From positions 1 to 58,960 of the forward strand of contig NZ_LFLT01000030.1 of NCBI RefSeq assembly GCF_001189955.1: a DNA stretch of 58,960 nt, written 5' to 3'. Shown here in pieces: positions 18,505-27,201 of this stretch (position 1 is its first letter; each line of letters starts with the position of its first letter). The notes under the pieces are model-generated. The model ran no database searches and had not been told where the DNA came from. It saw nothing but the letters and a program-made list of their open reading frames with translations. This stretch comes from Herbaspirillum chlorophenolicum (GTDB taxonomy: Bacteria; Pseudomonadota; Gammaproteobacteria; Burkholderiales; Burkholderiaceae_D). Made by a program: the position numbers and the translations under genes.

Positions 18505-18638
18505 TGCCGAAGGGCAATCGAATTTCCTTCGGTTGCATGCGATGTCGCCCCATCGCACTCCGCAATTTTGTTCAATACAGCCCGATGCGGCTGGCCTAGC
18601 ATGCGGCTCTTCATCATTGCCATGATCCGCGTGCCCCC

Positions 18639-19268
18639 ATGTTGACCTCTGAATTTTTCCTGTTGGCCTCGGCCCATTTCCTGGCGCTGGCCAGCCCCGG
18701 TCCCGACTTCCTGCTGCTGGTGCGCAATTCGCTGCGCCATGGGCGACGCAACGGTATCGGCGCCAGCCTGGGCATCGCCTTGGCCAATGGCCTGTACATC
18801 GCGCTGGCGCTGGCCGGATTCAGTTTGCTGCAGCAGAGCCCGGCACTGTTGACGGCCATGAAATGGGCGGCCAGCATCTACCTCGCATGGCTGGGGTGGC
18901 TGTTCATGCAATCCAGCTTGAAGCCGCAGGCATTGGCGGGCGCGGAGCCTGCGGCGTTACGCAGCTACTCAGGATTTGTTGCCGGTATGGGGGCGGGTTT
19001 TTTGTCGGCGGTATTGAACCCGAAGAACGGCATCTTCTATTTCGGCTTGTTCACGCTGATAGTAGGGGCGCAGACCGGATTCGGGCTGAAGCTTCTTTAC
19101 GGCGTGTGGATGTTTGCCGCGGTGTTCGTGTGGGATGCGATGCTGGTGTGCGCGGTATCGCAGCGCCGGGCGATGGCATGGCTGGTGCGCAGCTTGCCGA
19201 TGGTCGAACGCGGAGCCGGCCTGTTGCTGATGGTGGCCGCTGCGGCATTGGCCCTGTCCAGGGCCTGA
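18639..19268 (+). CDS. LysE/RhtB-family amino-acid exporter
   Basis: 209 residues, an inner-membrane protein with about six hydrophobic segments. Family features are the N-terminal LASPGPDFLLLVRNSLRHGRRNG block, GIALANGLY, and the mid-protein SAVLNPKNGIFYFG loop. It exports amino acids or homoserine lactones; substrate is unknown. It converges with the AraC gene, with only six bases between the two stop codons. Confidence 0.93.
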   Translation: MLTSEFFLLASAHFLALASPGPDFLLLVRNSLRHGRRNGIGASLGIALANGLYIALALAGFSLLQQSPALLTAMKWAASIYLAWLGWLFMQSSLKPQALAGAEPAALRSYSGFVAGMGAGFLSAVLNPKNGIFYFGLFTLIVGAQTGFGLKLLYGVWMFAAVFVWDAMLVCAVSQRRAMAWLVRSLPMVERGAGLLLMVAAAALALSRA

Positions 19269-19274
19269 AGAAAA

Positions 19275-20132
19275 TTAGCGTTTTTGATACTGCGCCGGCG
19301 TGGCTGCCACGCGCGACTTGAACGCGCGGTGAAAGTGGCTTTGGTCGGCAAAGCCGGTGTCGTAGGCGGCGTCGGCGGCACTGGCGCCTTGCTTGAGCAA
19401 GGTGCGCGCCTGGTTGATTTTCATGTCCAGCTGCAGCGCATGCGGCGTCAGGCCGTAGCGGCGGCGGAACAGGCGGATCAACTGGTAGCGGCCGGTGCCG
19501 GCGACTTGCGCCAGGGTGTCGATGCCGACGCGTTCGCGGCAGTGCGCCTGCAGATAGTCGTGGGCCTGCTGCAGGCCATCGGTATTGTCGGTTTCTTCCG
19601 CAGGCGACTCGCTGCCGGCTTCGGCGCACAGCAGCATCAGCTCGTGCAGGCAGGTGATGACTTCCGCTTCCTTGGCCGGACCGTCGCTGCCGTCGAGCGC
19701 CGCCGTCATGCGGTCAAGCAGCTGCACCGCTTGCGGTGAGCGAATCACCTGGGACTCCATTGCGGCCAGCAGGCGGCATGTCTCCGGCGACTCTGCCAGC
19801 AAGTCCCGCAGCCAGGCGGCGTCGAGATGGAACATGCGGTAGCTCCAGCGTTGCAGGTCTTCCGGGTTGCAGCTATGCACGTCGCCCGCGCGCACCAGCA
19901 CCACGTCGCCGGGAACGATAGGCGTGCTGCGCCCGGCCAGCGCGAAGGTGCTGCGGCCGGCGTCGACGATGCCGATGGAGAAAGTCGGATGCGTATGCGG
20001 CGCATAGCAGGACAGGCTGCCGGTGGCGCGCCGGCCTTCCAGGAAGGGCAGGGCGGGGTCGCGCCAAAAATGGAGGGACGGCTGCATGGATGATGGCATT
20101 GTTGCGAGCATGCTGAGGCTCGGGAAGTGCAT
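19275..20132 (-). CDS. AraC-family transcriptional regulator
   Basis: About 285 residues. The N-terminal cupin (HTHPTFSIGIV, VPGDVVLVRAGDVHSCNPED) binds an effector, and the C-terminal double helix-turn-helix (about 185-285) includes LARLFRRRYGLTP-like and DTGFADQSHFHRAFKSRVAATPAQY motifs. Candidate starts are 20132, 20111, 20099 and 20087; none has a good ribosome site, so the N terminus is uncertain. Such AraC proteins often control an adjacent LysE exporter, here convergent, or the divergent oxidoreductase gene. Confidence 0.9.
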   Translation of the reverse strand: MHFPSLSMLATMPSSMQPSLHFWRDPALPFLEGRRATGSLSCYAPHTHPTFSIGIVDAGRSTFALAGRSTPIVPGDVVLVRAGDVHSCNPEDLQRWSYRMFHLDAAWLRDLLAESPETCRLLAAMESQVIRSPQAVQLLDRMTAALDGSDGPAKEAEVITCLHELMLLCAEAGSESPAEETDNTDGLQQAHDYLQAHCRERVGIDTLAQVAGTGRYQLIRLFRRRYGLTPHALQLDMKINQARTLLKQGASAADAAYDTGFADQSHFHRAFKSRVAATPAQYQKR

Positions 20133-20220
20133 TTTAAGATAAAGTATCCGCTTTACTGCAAGCGGGGCGCCAGCCACGGATTGCAGCTCATCTTTTCTTG
20201 ATGTTTCTTGCCGATTTGCC

Positions 20221-22329
20221 ATGTCCACCACGATAGTCCGCGCTGCCTGCCCGCATGATTGCCCCGATACCTGCGCCTTGCTGGTGACCGTCAAAGACGG
20301 CGTCGCCACCGAAGTGCGCGGCGATCCCGAGCATCCGCCGACTTCCGGCGTGTTGTGCACCAAGGTCGCGCGCTACACCGAGCGCACCTACCACAAGGAC
20401 CGCCTGCTGCATCCGCTGCGCCGCGTGGGCAAGAAAGGCGAAGGAAAATTCGAGCGCATCAGCTGGGACGAGGCGATCGCAACCATCGCCGACCGCCTGG
20501 GCGCCATCGCGCTGCGCGATCCGCAGGCGATCTTGCCCTATAGCTACGCCGGCACCATGGGCCTGGTGCAGGGCGAGTCGATGGCGGGGCGCTTCTTCAA
20601 CCGCCTGGGCGCTTCGCAACTGGAGCGCACCATCTGTGCCTCGGCCGGCGGCGTCGGCTATCGCTATACCGTCGGCGCGCGCATCGGCACCGATCTTGAG
20701 CAGGTCAACAACGCCAAGCTGATCCTGATCTGGGGCGGCAACCCGATTGCCTCCAACCTGCATTTCTGGACCCGCGTGCAGGCCGCCAAGCGCAACGGTG
20801 CGCGCATCATCGCCATCGATCCCTACCGTTCGCTGACAGCCGAGAAATGCCATCAGCACATCGCTTTGCTGCCAGGCACCGATGCCGCGCTGGCGCTGGG
20901 CATGATGCATGTGCTGGTGGCCGAAAACCTGCTGGATGGCGATTACATCGCGCGCCACACGCTGGGCTTCGAACAGCTGAAGGAGCGCGTCGCGGAATGG
21001 ACGCCGCACCGCACCGCCGACATCTGCGGCATCAGCGTTGAGGAAGTGCAGGGCCTGGCGCGCGAATACGGCCGCGTGGCGCTGGCGGGTGAAGGCGCGA
21101 TGATCCGTGCCAACTACGGCTTGCAGCGTGTGCGCGGCGGCGGCATGGCAGCGCGCAATATCGCCTGCCTGCCGGCGCTGGTGGGCGCGTGGCGCCATCC
21201 GTCCGGCGGCATCCAGATGTCGACCTCGGACTCCTTCCCCAGGGACAGCGCCGCGCTGTCACGCCCCGATCTGGCCGCTCGCCACGGCGCGCCGGCGCGC
21301 ATGGTCAACATGAGCACCATCGGCGATGAACTGCTGAAGCCGGCGTCGCCCGCATTCGGTCCGAAGATCGACGCCGTGGTCGTCTATAACTCCAACCCGG
21401 TCGCAGTGGCGCCGGAATCGGCCAAGGTGGCCGAAGGCTTCGCGCGCGAAGATCTGTTCACCGTGGTGCTCGAGCATTTCCAGACCGATACCGCCGACTA
21501 CGCCGACATCGTGCTGCCGGCCACCACCCAACTGGAACACGTGGATGTGCACAGCGCCTACGGCCACGTCTACATGATGGCCAACAACGCTGCCATCGCG
21601 CCGCTGGGCGAGGCCAAGCCGAACACCGAGATCTTCCGCCTGCTGGCCGCCGCGATGGGGTTTGGGGAGGATTGTTTCAAGGAGTGCGATGACGCGATTG
21701 CCGCCGCAGCCTTCCGCCGCGACCATCCGCGCAGCGCCGGCTACGACTGGGACGAATTGAAGGAGAAAGGCTGGCAGCGCTTGTCCATGCCGGCCGCGCC
21801 GTTCGCTGAAGGCGGTTTCACCACGCCATCGGGCAAGTGCGAGTTCTATTCGGAACAGATGAAGGTGGCCGGGCTCGATCCGCTGCCGGCTTATACCCCG
21901 CCTTACGAATCGGTGGCCAGCAACCCGCAATTGGGCGCGAAATATCCGTTGGCGATGATTTCGCCGCCGGCGCGCAATTTCCTCAATTCGTCCTTCGTCA
22001 ACGTCCAGAGCCTGCGCGACACCGAAGGCGAACCGCATCTCGACATGCACCCGGATGACGCCGCCGCACGCGGCATCGCCGACGGCGACATGGCGCGCAT
22101 CTTCAACGACCGCGGCAGCATGCAGGCGCGTGTGCGCGTGACGGACAAGGCGCGCCTCGGCCTGGTGGTCGGCTTGTCGATCTGGTGGAAGAAGTTCGCC
22201 GCCGACGGCAAGAATGCGAACGAAGTCACCAGCCAGCGCCTGACCGATATGGGTAACGCGCCGACTTTCTACGATGTGCTGGTGCAGGTTGAAAGGATGG
22301 CCGGAGATGATGCGGCCGCCGCTGCCTGA
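20221..22329 (+). CDS. molybdopterin oxidoreductase with an N-terminal 4Fe-4S site
   Basis: 702 residues of the DMSO-reductase superfamily. The 4Fe-4S ligands are in CPHDCPDTC with the fourth cysteine in GVLCTK. Pterin-binding blocks follow (IWGGNPIASN, YNSNPVAVAP), with a C-terminal molydopterin dinucleotide-binding domain (NSSFVNVQSLRDTEGEP). No twin-arginine signal is present, so it is cytoplasmic. Electron donor and substrate are unknown; no partner subunits adjoin it. The start at 20221 lacks a strong ribosome site. The next gene begins inside its 3' end. Confidence 0.9.
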   Translation: MSTTIVRAACPHDCPDTCALLVTVKDGVATEVRGDPEHPPTSGVLCTKVARYTERTYHKDRLLHPLRRVGKKGEGKFERISWDEAIATIADRLGAIALRDPQAILPYSYAGTMGLVQGESMAGRFFNRLGASQLERTICASAGGVGYRYTVGARIGTDLEQVNNAKLILIWGGNPIASNLHFWTRVQAAKRNGARIIAIDPYRSLTAEKCHQHIALLPGTDAALALGMMHVLVAENLLDGDYIARHTLGFEQLKERVAEWTPHRTADICGISVEEVQGLAREYGRVALAGEGAMIRANYGLQRVRGGGMAARNIACLPALVGAWRHPSGGIQMSTSDSFPRDSAALSRPDLAARHGAPARMVNMSTIGDELLKPASPAFGPKIDAVVVYNSNPVAVAPESAKVAEGFAREDLFTVVLEHFQTDTADYADIVLPATTQLEHVDVHSAYGHVYMMANNAAIAPLGEAKPNTEIFRLLAAAMGFGEDCFKECDDAIAAAAFRRDHPRSAGYDWDELKEKGWQRLSMPAAPFAEGGFTTPSGKCEFYSEQMKVAGLDPLPAYTPPYESVASNPQLGAKYPLAMISPPARNFLNSSFVNVQSLRDTEGEPHLDMHPDDAAARGIADGDMARIFNDRGSMQARVRVTDKARLGLVVGLSIWWKKFAADGKNANEVTSQRLTDMGNAPTFYDVLVQVERMAGDDAAAAA

Positions 22330-23446
22330 GCCGTTGCGCATGACATGGCGTGCGCTGCGCATGGCGGCGCTGCTTGTGGTTGCCGCATCGACGGCCGGCT
22401 GCACCTCGCTCTCCTATTATGCGCAGGCAGCCCACGGCCAGTTTTCTTTGCTGGCCCAGGCCAAGCCATTCGATGACTGGATCGCCGACCCGGATGCCAA
22501 ACCGGGGTTGAAGACCAAATTGCAGACCGTCCGTGAAATCCGGCGTTTCGCCGTCGATGAACTGGGTTTGCCTGACAACGGCAGCTACAAGACCTATGCC
22601 CAGCTCGACCGTCCCTTCGTGCTGTGGAATGTGGTGGCGGCGCCGGAGCTTTCGCTCAAGGCCCACCAGTGGTGCTTCCCTGTCGCCGGCTGTGTCGACT
22701 ATCGGGGCTACTACAGCCAGCAGGCGGCGCAAGCGTATGGCGCGCAGTTGCAGCAGCAGGGCTATGACGTGCAGGTGGTGGGCGTGCCTGCGTATTCGAC
22801 GCTGGGCTGGTTCAACGACCCGGTGATTTCCACCTTCATTAATTATCCTGATGGCGAGCTGGCGCGCCTGATCTTCCATGAACTGGCGCACCAGACCGTC
22901 TACGCGTGCGACGATACGCCGTTCAACGAAGGCTTCGCCGTCGCGGTCGAAGAAATCGGCGTCGACCGCTGGCTGTCGGCCAGGCATGACGACAAGCTGA
23001 TCGAGGCTTACCGCCGCTTCGATGCACGCAAGCAGGACTTCCTCTCCTTGCTGGACAAATACCGCGACAAGCTGGAGGCCAATTACGACAGCGATGCGCC
23101 GGACGATGCCAAGCGCGAGCGCAAGCAGCAGATCTTCGGTGAACTGCGCGCGGAGTATGCACAGATGAAGGCGCAGCGCTGGGACGGTTATGCCGGTTAC
23201 GACCGCTGGTTTGCCATGCCGCTGTCCAATGCGCACCTGGCGCTGGTCGGTGCGTATCACGACCTGGTGCCGGCATTCAAGGCGCTGTTCGCGCAGAGCA
23301 GCGGTTTCCCGGACTTTTATGCGAAGGTGAAGCAACTGGCGCAGATGGACAAGGCCGCGCGCCACATTGCCCTGGGCGATCCGCTGCCGGCGGGGGAGCC
23401 GGGCCGGCGCCGGCGGGATCGCAAGACCGAGCGCACGCCGCTGTGA
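22307..23446 (+). CDS. aminopeptidase-family lipoprotein (zinc metallopeptidase)
   Basis: About 379 residues. An N-terminal signal with a lipobox-like TAGC cysteine predicts a lipid-anchored envelope protein. The zinc motif HELAHQ (HExxH) is followed by NEGFAVAVEEIG, supplying the third ligand. This is the predicted aminopeptidase family found in many Proteobacteria (Pfam 'Aminopep'). Start is 22307 or 22310, within the end of the oxidoreductase gene, which suggests coupled translation. The C-terminal tail is strongly basic. Confidence 0.85.
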   Translation: MMRPPLPEPLRMTWRALRMAALLVVAASTAGCTSLSYYAQAAHGQFSLLAQAKPFDDWIADPDAKPGLKTKLQTVREIRRFAVDELGLPDNGSYKTYAQLDRPFVLWNVVAAPELSLKAHQWCFPVAGCVDYRGYYSQQAAQAYGAQLQQQGYDVQVVGVPAYSTLGWFNDPVISTFINYPDGELARLIFHELAHQTVYACDDTPFNEGFAVAVEEIGVDRWLSARHDDKLIEAYRRFDARKQDFLSLLDKYRDKLEANYDSDAPDDAKRERKQQIFGELRAEYAQMKAQRWDGYAGYDRWFAMPLSNAHLALVGAYHDLVPAFKALFAQSSGFPDFYAKVKQLAQMDKAARHIALGDPLPAGEPGRRRRDRKTERTPL

Positions 23447-23606
23447 GGTGGAGAGGGGAGTTTCCGCCAGGCATGCAAAGGCGCACGAGCATGGCGCCCA
23501 AGGGTATGATGCAAAAGCTTGAGGGTTTGTCCGAAAAGCAAGACGGGCCAAATACGAGCCATGCCGGGGGCGTAGAAAGTTTTGCGTAAAAATCCTCCTA
23601 AACTAC

Positions 23607-23635
23607 TTGCTCAAGCGGCCAATGCTGGATAGCAT
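23607..23635 (+). promoter_or_regulatory. candidate sigma-70 promoter of fadD
   Basis: TTGCTC and TAGCAT separated by 17 bases. The predicted start is near 23642, giving a leader of about 100 bases that opens with an A7-hairpin-T7 structure. Confidence 0.5.
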
Positions 23636-23745
23636 CTGCTCTAAATAAAAAAACACTCGTGCTTTTTTTCTGTGCGTGCCAAAGCAATGATGTCCAATCA
23701 ACGCTCAGCCCAGCGCAAGTTCTGACCGGAGACAGAGGTAACAAC

Positions 23746-25449
23746 ATGGAAAAATTCTGGCTTGCTTCCTACCCCGCGGGCGTGCCCGCCGACATCGATC
23801 CCGGCCGCTATGGCTCGCTGGTGCAGATGATCGATGAGGCCTTCACCAAGTATGCCGACCGCAATGCCTACGTTTGCATGGGCAAGTACCTGAGCTATGC
23901 CGAGCTGGACCGCCTGTCGCGCCTGCTGGGTGCGTGGCTGCAAAGCCTGGGCCTGCAAAAGGGCGCGCGCGTGGCGATCATGATGCCCAACGTGCTGCAA
24001 TACCCGATTGCGATCGCTGCCATCCTGCGCGCCGGCTATACCGTGGTCAACGTCAATCCGCTCTACACCGCGCGCGAACTTGAGCACCAGTTGAAGGACT
24101 CGGGCGCCGAGGCCATCTTCGTACTCGAAAACTTCGCCAGTACCTTGCAGAAGGTGGTGGAGAAGACCCGGATCAAGCACATCGTGGTCGCCAGCATGGG
24201 CGAGTTGCTGGGCACATTGAAGGGCGCCATCGTGAATATGGTGGTGCGCCATGTGAAGAAGATGGTGCCGGCCTGGTCCTTGCCCCACGCCATCACGTTC
24301 AGCCAGGCGCTGCATCAGGCTTCCGGCAAGCAGTTGCAGCCGGTGTCGCTGGGGCATGAGGACATCGCCTTCCTGCAATACACAGGCGGCACCACCGGCG
24401 TGGCCAAGGGCGCCGTGCTGACCCACCGCAACCTGGTGGCCAACGTGCTGCAGGCTGAAGAGTGGCTGAACCCTGCGCTCAAGTCCGGCAAGCCGATCGA
24501 CCAGCTGGTGTTCGTCTGTGCACTGCCGCTGTACCACATCTTCGCGCTGACGGTATGCAACATGCTGGGCACGCGCGAAGGCGCGCTGAACCTGCTGATC
24601 CCCAACCCGCGCGACATTCCCGGCTTCGTCAAGGAACTGGCCAAGTACAAGGTCAATACCTTCCCGGCAGTCAATACGCTGTACAACGCGCTGTTGAATA
24701 ACGCCGAATTTGCCAAGCTGGATTTCTCGGGCTATCGCTGCTGCGTGGGCGGCGGCATGGCGGTGCAAAAGAGCGTGGCCGACAAGTGGAAGAAGCTGAC
24801 TGGCTGTCCCATCATTGAAGGCTACGGCCTGTCGGAAACATCGCCGATTGCCAGTGCCAATCCCTGCACCATCGACGAATACACCGGCACTATCGGCCTG
24901 CCGCTGCCGGCTACCGACATCGCCATCCTGGATGACAGCGGCAAGCCGGTGGCGCTGGGCCAGCCGGGCGAGATCGCCATCCGCGGTCCGCAGGTGATGG
25001 CCGGCTACTGGCAGCGTCCGGATGAGACTGCCCTGGTCATGACCGATGACGGTTTCTTCAAGACCGGCGACATCGGCGTGATGGACGAGCGCGGCTACAC
25101 CAAGATCGTCGACCGCAAGAAGGACATGATCCTGGTGTCCGGCTTCAACGTCTATCCGAACGAGATCGAAGGCGTGGTGGCGCAGCATCCGGGTGTGCTG
25201 GAATGCGCATGCGTGGGCGTGCCGGATGAGCACACCGGCGAGGCGGTCAAGCTGTTCGTGGTGCGCAAGGACAAGTCGCTCACCGCCGAGCAACTGATGG
25301 CTTATTGCAAGGAACAGTTCACCGGCTACAAGAAGCCCAAGTACATCGAGTTCCGTGACGAGCTGCCCAAGACCAACGTCGGCAAGATCCTGCGCCGCGA
25401 GCTGCGCGACGAACAAAAGAATCCGGAGGCAGAAAAGAAGGCTGCCTGA
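23746..25449 (+). CDS. fadD: long-chain fatty-acid--CoA ligase
   Basis: 567 residues of the AMP-forming acyl-CoA synthetase family. It activates fatty acids with ATP and CoA for beta-oxidation or lipid synthesis. Motifs: P-loop YTGGTTGVAKGA, GYGLSETSP, FKTGDIGVMDERGY, the hinge DRKKDMILVSGFNVYPNEIE, and the C-terminal catalytic lysine in PKTNVGKILRREL. The start at 23746 gives the typical MEKFWLASYP N terminus. It is monocistronic, with its own promoter and a strong terminator. Confidence 0.95.
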   Translation: MEKFWLASYPAGVPADIDPGRYGSLVQMIDEAFTKYADRNAYVCMGKYLSYAELDRLSRLLGAWLQSLGLQKGARVAIMMPNVLQYPIAIAAILRAGYTVVNVNPLYTARELEHQLKDSGAEAIFVLENFASTLQKVVEKTRIKHIVVASMGELLGTLKGAIVNMVVRHVKKMVPAWSLPHAITFSQALHQASGKQLQPVSLGHEDIAFLQYTGGTTGVAKGAVLTHRNLVANVLQAEEWLNPALKSGKPIDQLVFVCALPLYHIFALTVCNMLGTREGALNLLIPNPRDIPGFVKELAKYKVNTFPAVNTLYNALLNNAEFAKLDFSGYRCCVGGGMAVQKSVADKWKKLTGCPIIEGYGLSETSPIASANPCTIDEYTGTIGLPLPATDIAILDDSGKPVALGQPGEIAIRGPQVMAGYWQRPDETALVMTDDGFFKTGDIGVMDERGYTKIVDRKKDMILVSGFNVYPNEIEGVVAQHPGVLECACVGVPDEHTGEAVKLFVVRKDKSLTAEQLMAYCKEQFTGYKKPKYIEFRDELPKTNVGKILRRELRDEQKNPEAEKKAA

Positions 25450-25471
25450 TACCGCATTCCGGCTTCAAGCA

Positions 25472-25519
25472 AAAAGTGCCGCTGTGAAGAGATTCGCAGC
25501 GGCGCTTTTGTTTTGCCGT
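25472..25519 (+). terminator. intrinsic terminator of fadD
   Basis: The stem AAAAGTGCCGCTG pairs with CAGCGGCGCTTTT (one G-T pair) and is followed by GTTTTG. A second small hairpin with GTCATCCCG arms follows at 25519-25546. Confidence 0.85.
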
Positions 25520-25559
25520 CATCCCGGCTTGAGCGGCGGGATGACGGAAGGGGGGCAGG

Positions 25560-26186
25560 TCAGGCTGTTTCGCAGGCGCGCAATGCATGGATGAACGCCT
25601 TGGCATTTGCCCCGACCTCCTGCGGACTCATGCCGGGTTTGTACAACGCGGAACCCAGGCCGAAGGCTGTGGCGCCGGCCTGCATGAATGTCTGCAGGCT
25701 GTCCGGCGTGATGCCCCCCACAGGCGCCAGCACTACACTTGCCGGGATCACTGCGCGCCAGGCCTTGACCACGGCGGGCCCCAACTGCTCGGCCGGGAAC
25801 ATCTTGAGGATGTCGGCGCCGGCCGCCAGCGCGGCGAAGGCTTCGGTGACCGTGGCGACGCCTGGCGCGCTGGCCAGGCCGGCATCGGTGGCGGCGCGGA
25901 TCACGGCCGGGTCGCTGTGCGGCATCACGATCAATTGGCCGCCGGCATCCGCCACTTGCTGCACTTGGGCTGGCGACATCACGGTGCCGGCGCCCACCAC
26001 GCAGTCGGCCGGCAGGGTGCTGCGCAGGATGCGGATGCTCTCCAGCGGTTCAGGCGAGTTCAGCGGGACTTCGATGATGCGGAACCCAGCGTCGTAGATG
26101 GCGCGGCCGATCGCCTCCACCTCGTCGGGGCGTACCCCGCGCAGGATGGCGATGAGCCGGCATTTCTTCATGGCTTCTTTGAACAT
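25560..26186 (-). CDS. dgoA: 2-dehydro-3-deoxy-6-phosphogalactonate aldolase
   Basis: 208 residues of the KDPG/KDPGal aldolase family. It splits 2-keto-3-deoxy-6-phosphogalactonate into pyruvate and glyceraldehyde 3-phosphate. The Schiff-base lysine is in ADILKMFPAE; IIEVPLNSPEP and GAGTV are the other active-site segments, and the LNSPEP variant favours DgoA over Eda. The adjacent dgoK confirms the pathway. It is last in a minus-strand operon, 35 bases after dgoK. Confidence 0.94.
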   Translation of the reverse strand: MFKEAMKKCRLIAILRGVRPDEVEAIGRAIYDAGFRIIEVPLNSPEPLESIRILRSTLPADCVVGAGTVMSPAQVQQVADAGGQLIVMPHSDPAVIRAATDAGLASAPGVATVTEAFAALAAGADILKMFPAEQLGPAVVKAWRAVIPASVVLAPVGGITPDSLQTFMQAGATAFGLGSALYKPGMSPQEVGANAKAFIHALRACETA

Positions 26187-26221
26187 GGCGTCTTTCGTTT
26201 TCGTCTAAATGGCCGGCGCGC

Positions 26222-27193
26222 TCAGTCTTGGCGCACCAGCCCTGCTTGCACGGCAATCTTCCACAGGCCGCGTTCGGTAGCCTGCGCCGATACGCCGACA
26301 TTGGTGTAGCCGTAAATCGCCAGCGCCCGGTGGTAACGCTCGCACAGCTTGCCGTCGCCGATCAGGACGATGCGCGGGTCGTCCGCCAGCTTGACTGCGG
26401 CTCGGCTGCCGCGCAACGCCGCGATTTCGTGTCCGATCAGCAAACCAGAGAGATAGTCGGCCTGGGCCGCGCCATCCAGTGCGCCGGTCAGGCCCAGTGT
26501 GCGCGTGCTGAAAATGGTCGACAACACGCCGTTGATGCCGGCGCTGTCGGTGGCCACCCGCACGCCGCGTTCGAAGGCCTGCGGATTGAAATTCGCGCCG
26601 CGCTGCATGGTGCGCCCAAGGATGGTGTGCGAGGAAAGGGCTGCATACGCCTCGCCGGTCATGAAGGTATCGAAGTGCATGAAACGTTCGCCGGCGATGC
26701 GCACCCACTTGGAATGCGTGCCGGGCAGGCCGATCAGCAGTTCATCGTCGGCGCCGTCTTCCAGCGCGCCGACCACCTGTGTTTCTTCGCCGCGCATCAC
26801 ATTGGGCAGCGCTCCGCGCTCGATCAGGCCGGGCACGATGTGCAGCATGGCGCCGCTGCGGGTGGGTACTGTCGTCAGGCCGGCGCCGATGTCGGCAACT
26901 CGCAGCGGCACGTCGAGATAGGCCGCTTCGCGCCAGCCTTGGGCGCTGCCGACCATGCCGGCAGCCATCACGGGGGTATCGGGCGCATCGCGCAGCCAGT
27001 CGCCGCAAGCCTCGCTGAAGGCTTGCTCGAAACCGGCCTGCGAACCGGCGGCCGATGCTTCGACCACTGGCAGGTTCATGATGCCCCAAGGCAGCGCGCG
27101 CTTGTCCAGCACCGCGCCGCCGTGGCCCAGCCGATAGGCGCGTAGCGAGGAGGTTCCCCAGTCGAGCGCAATCAGTTTGGTGGAATCATCCAT
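26222..27193 (-). CDS. dgoK: 2-dehydro-3-deoxygalactonokinase
   Basis: 323 residues. It phosphorylates 2-keto-3-deoxygalactonate at C6 for the De Ley-Doudoroff pathway. The N-terminal phosphate-binding DWGTSSLRAY motif, GMVGSAQGWREA and the PGTHSKWV segment are typical of DgoK. It lies between the hydroxyacid dehydrogenase gene (eight bases upstream) and dgoA. No galactonate dehydratase (dgoD) or transporter is in the window. Confidence 0.94.
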   Translation of the reverse strand: MDDSTKLIALDWGTSSLRAYRLGHGGAVLDKRALPWGIMNLPVVEASAAGSQAGFEQAFSEACGDWLRDAPDTPVMAAGMVGSAQGWREAAYLDVPLRVADIGAGLTTVPTRSGAMLHIVPGLIERGALPNVMRGEETQVVGALEDGADDELLIGLPGTHSKWVRIAGERFMHFDTFMTGEAYAALSSHTILGRTMQRGANFNPQAFERGVRVATDSAGINGVLSTIFSTRTLGLTGALDGAAQADYLSGLLIGHEIAALRGSRAAVKLADDPRIVLIGDGKLCERYHRALAIYGYTNVGVSAQATERGLWKIAVQAGLVRQD

Positions 27194-27201
27194 CGCCGTT
27201 T

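Noticed and set aside
25519..25546. GTCATCCCG hairpin after fadD as a possible repetitive element
   Set aside because: Only one copy in the window and no poly-T; too short to call a repeat family.
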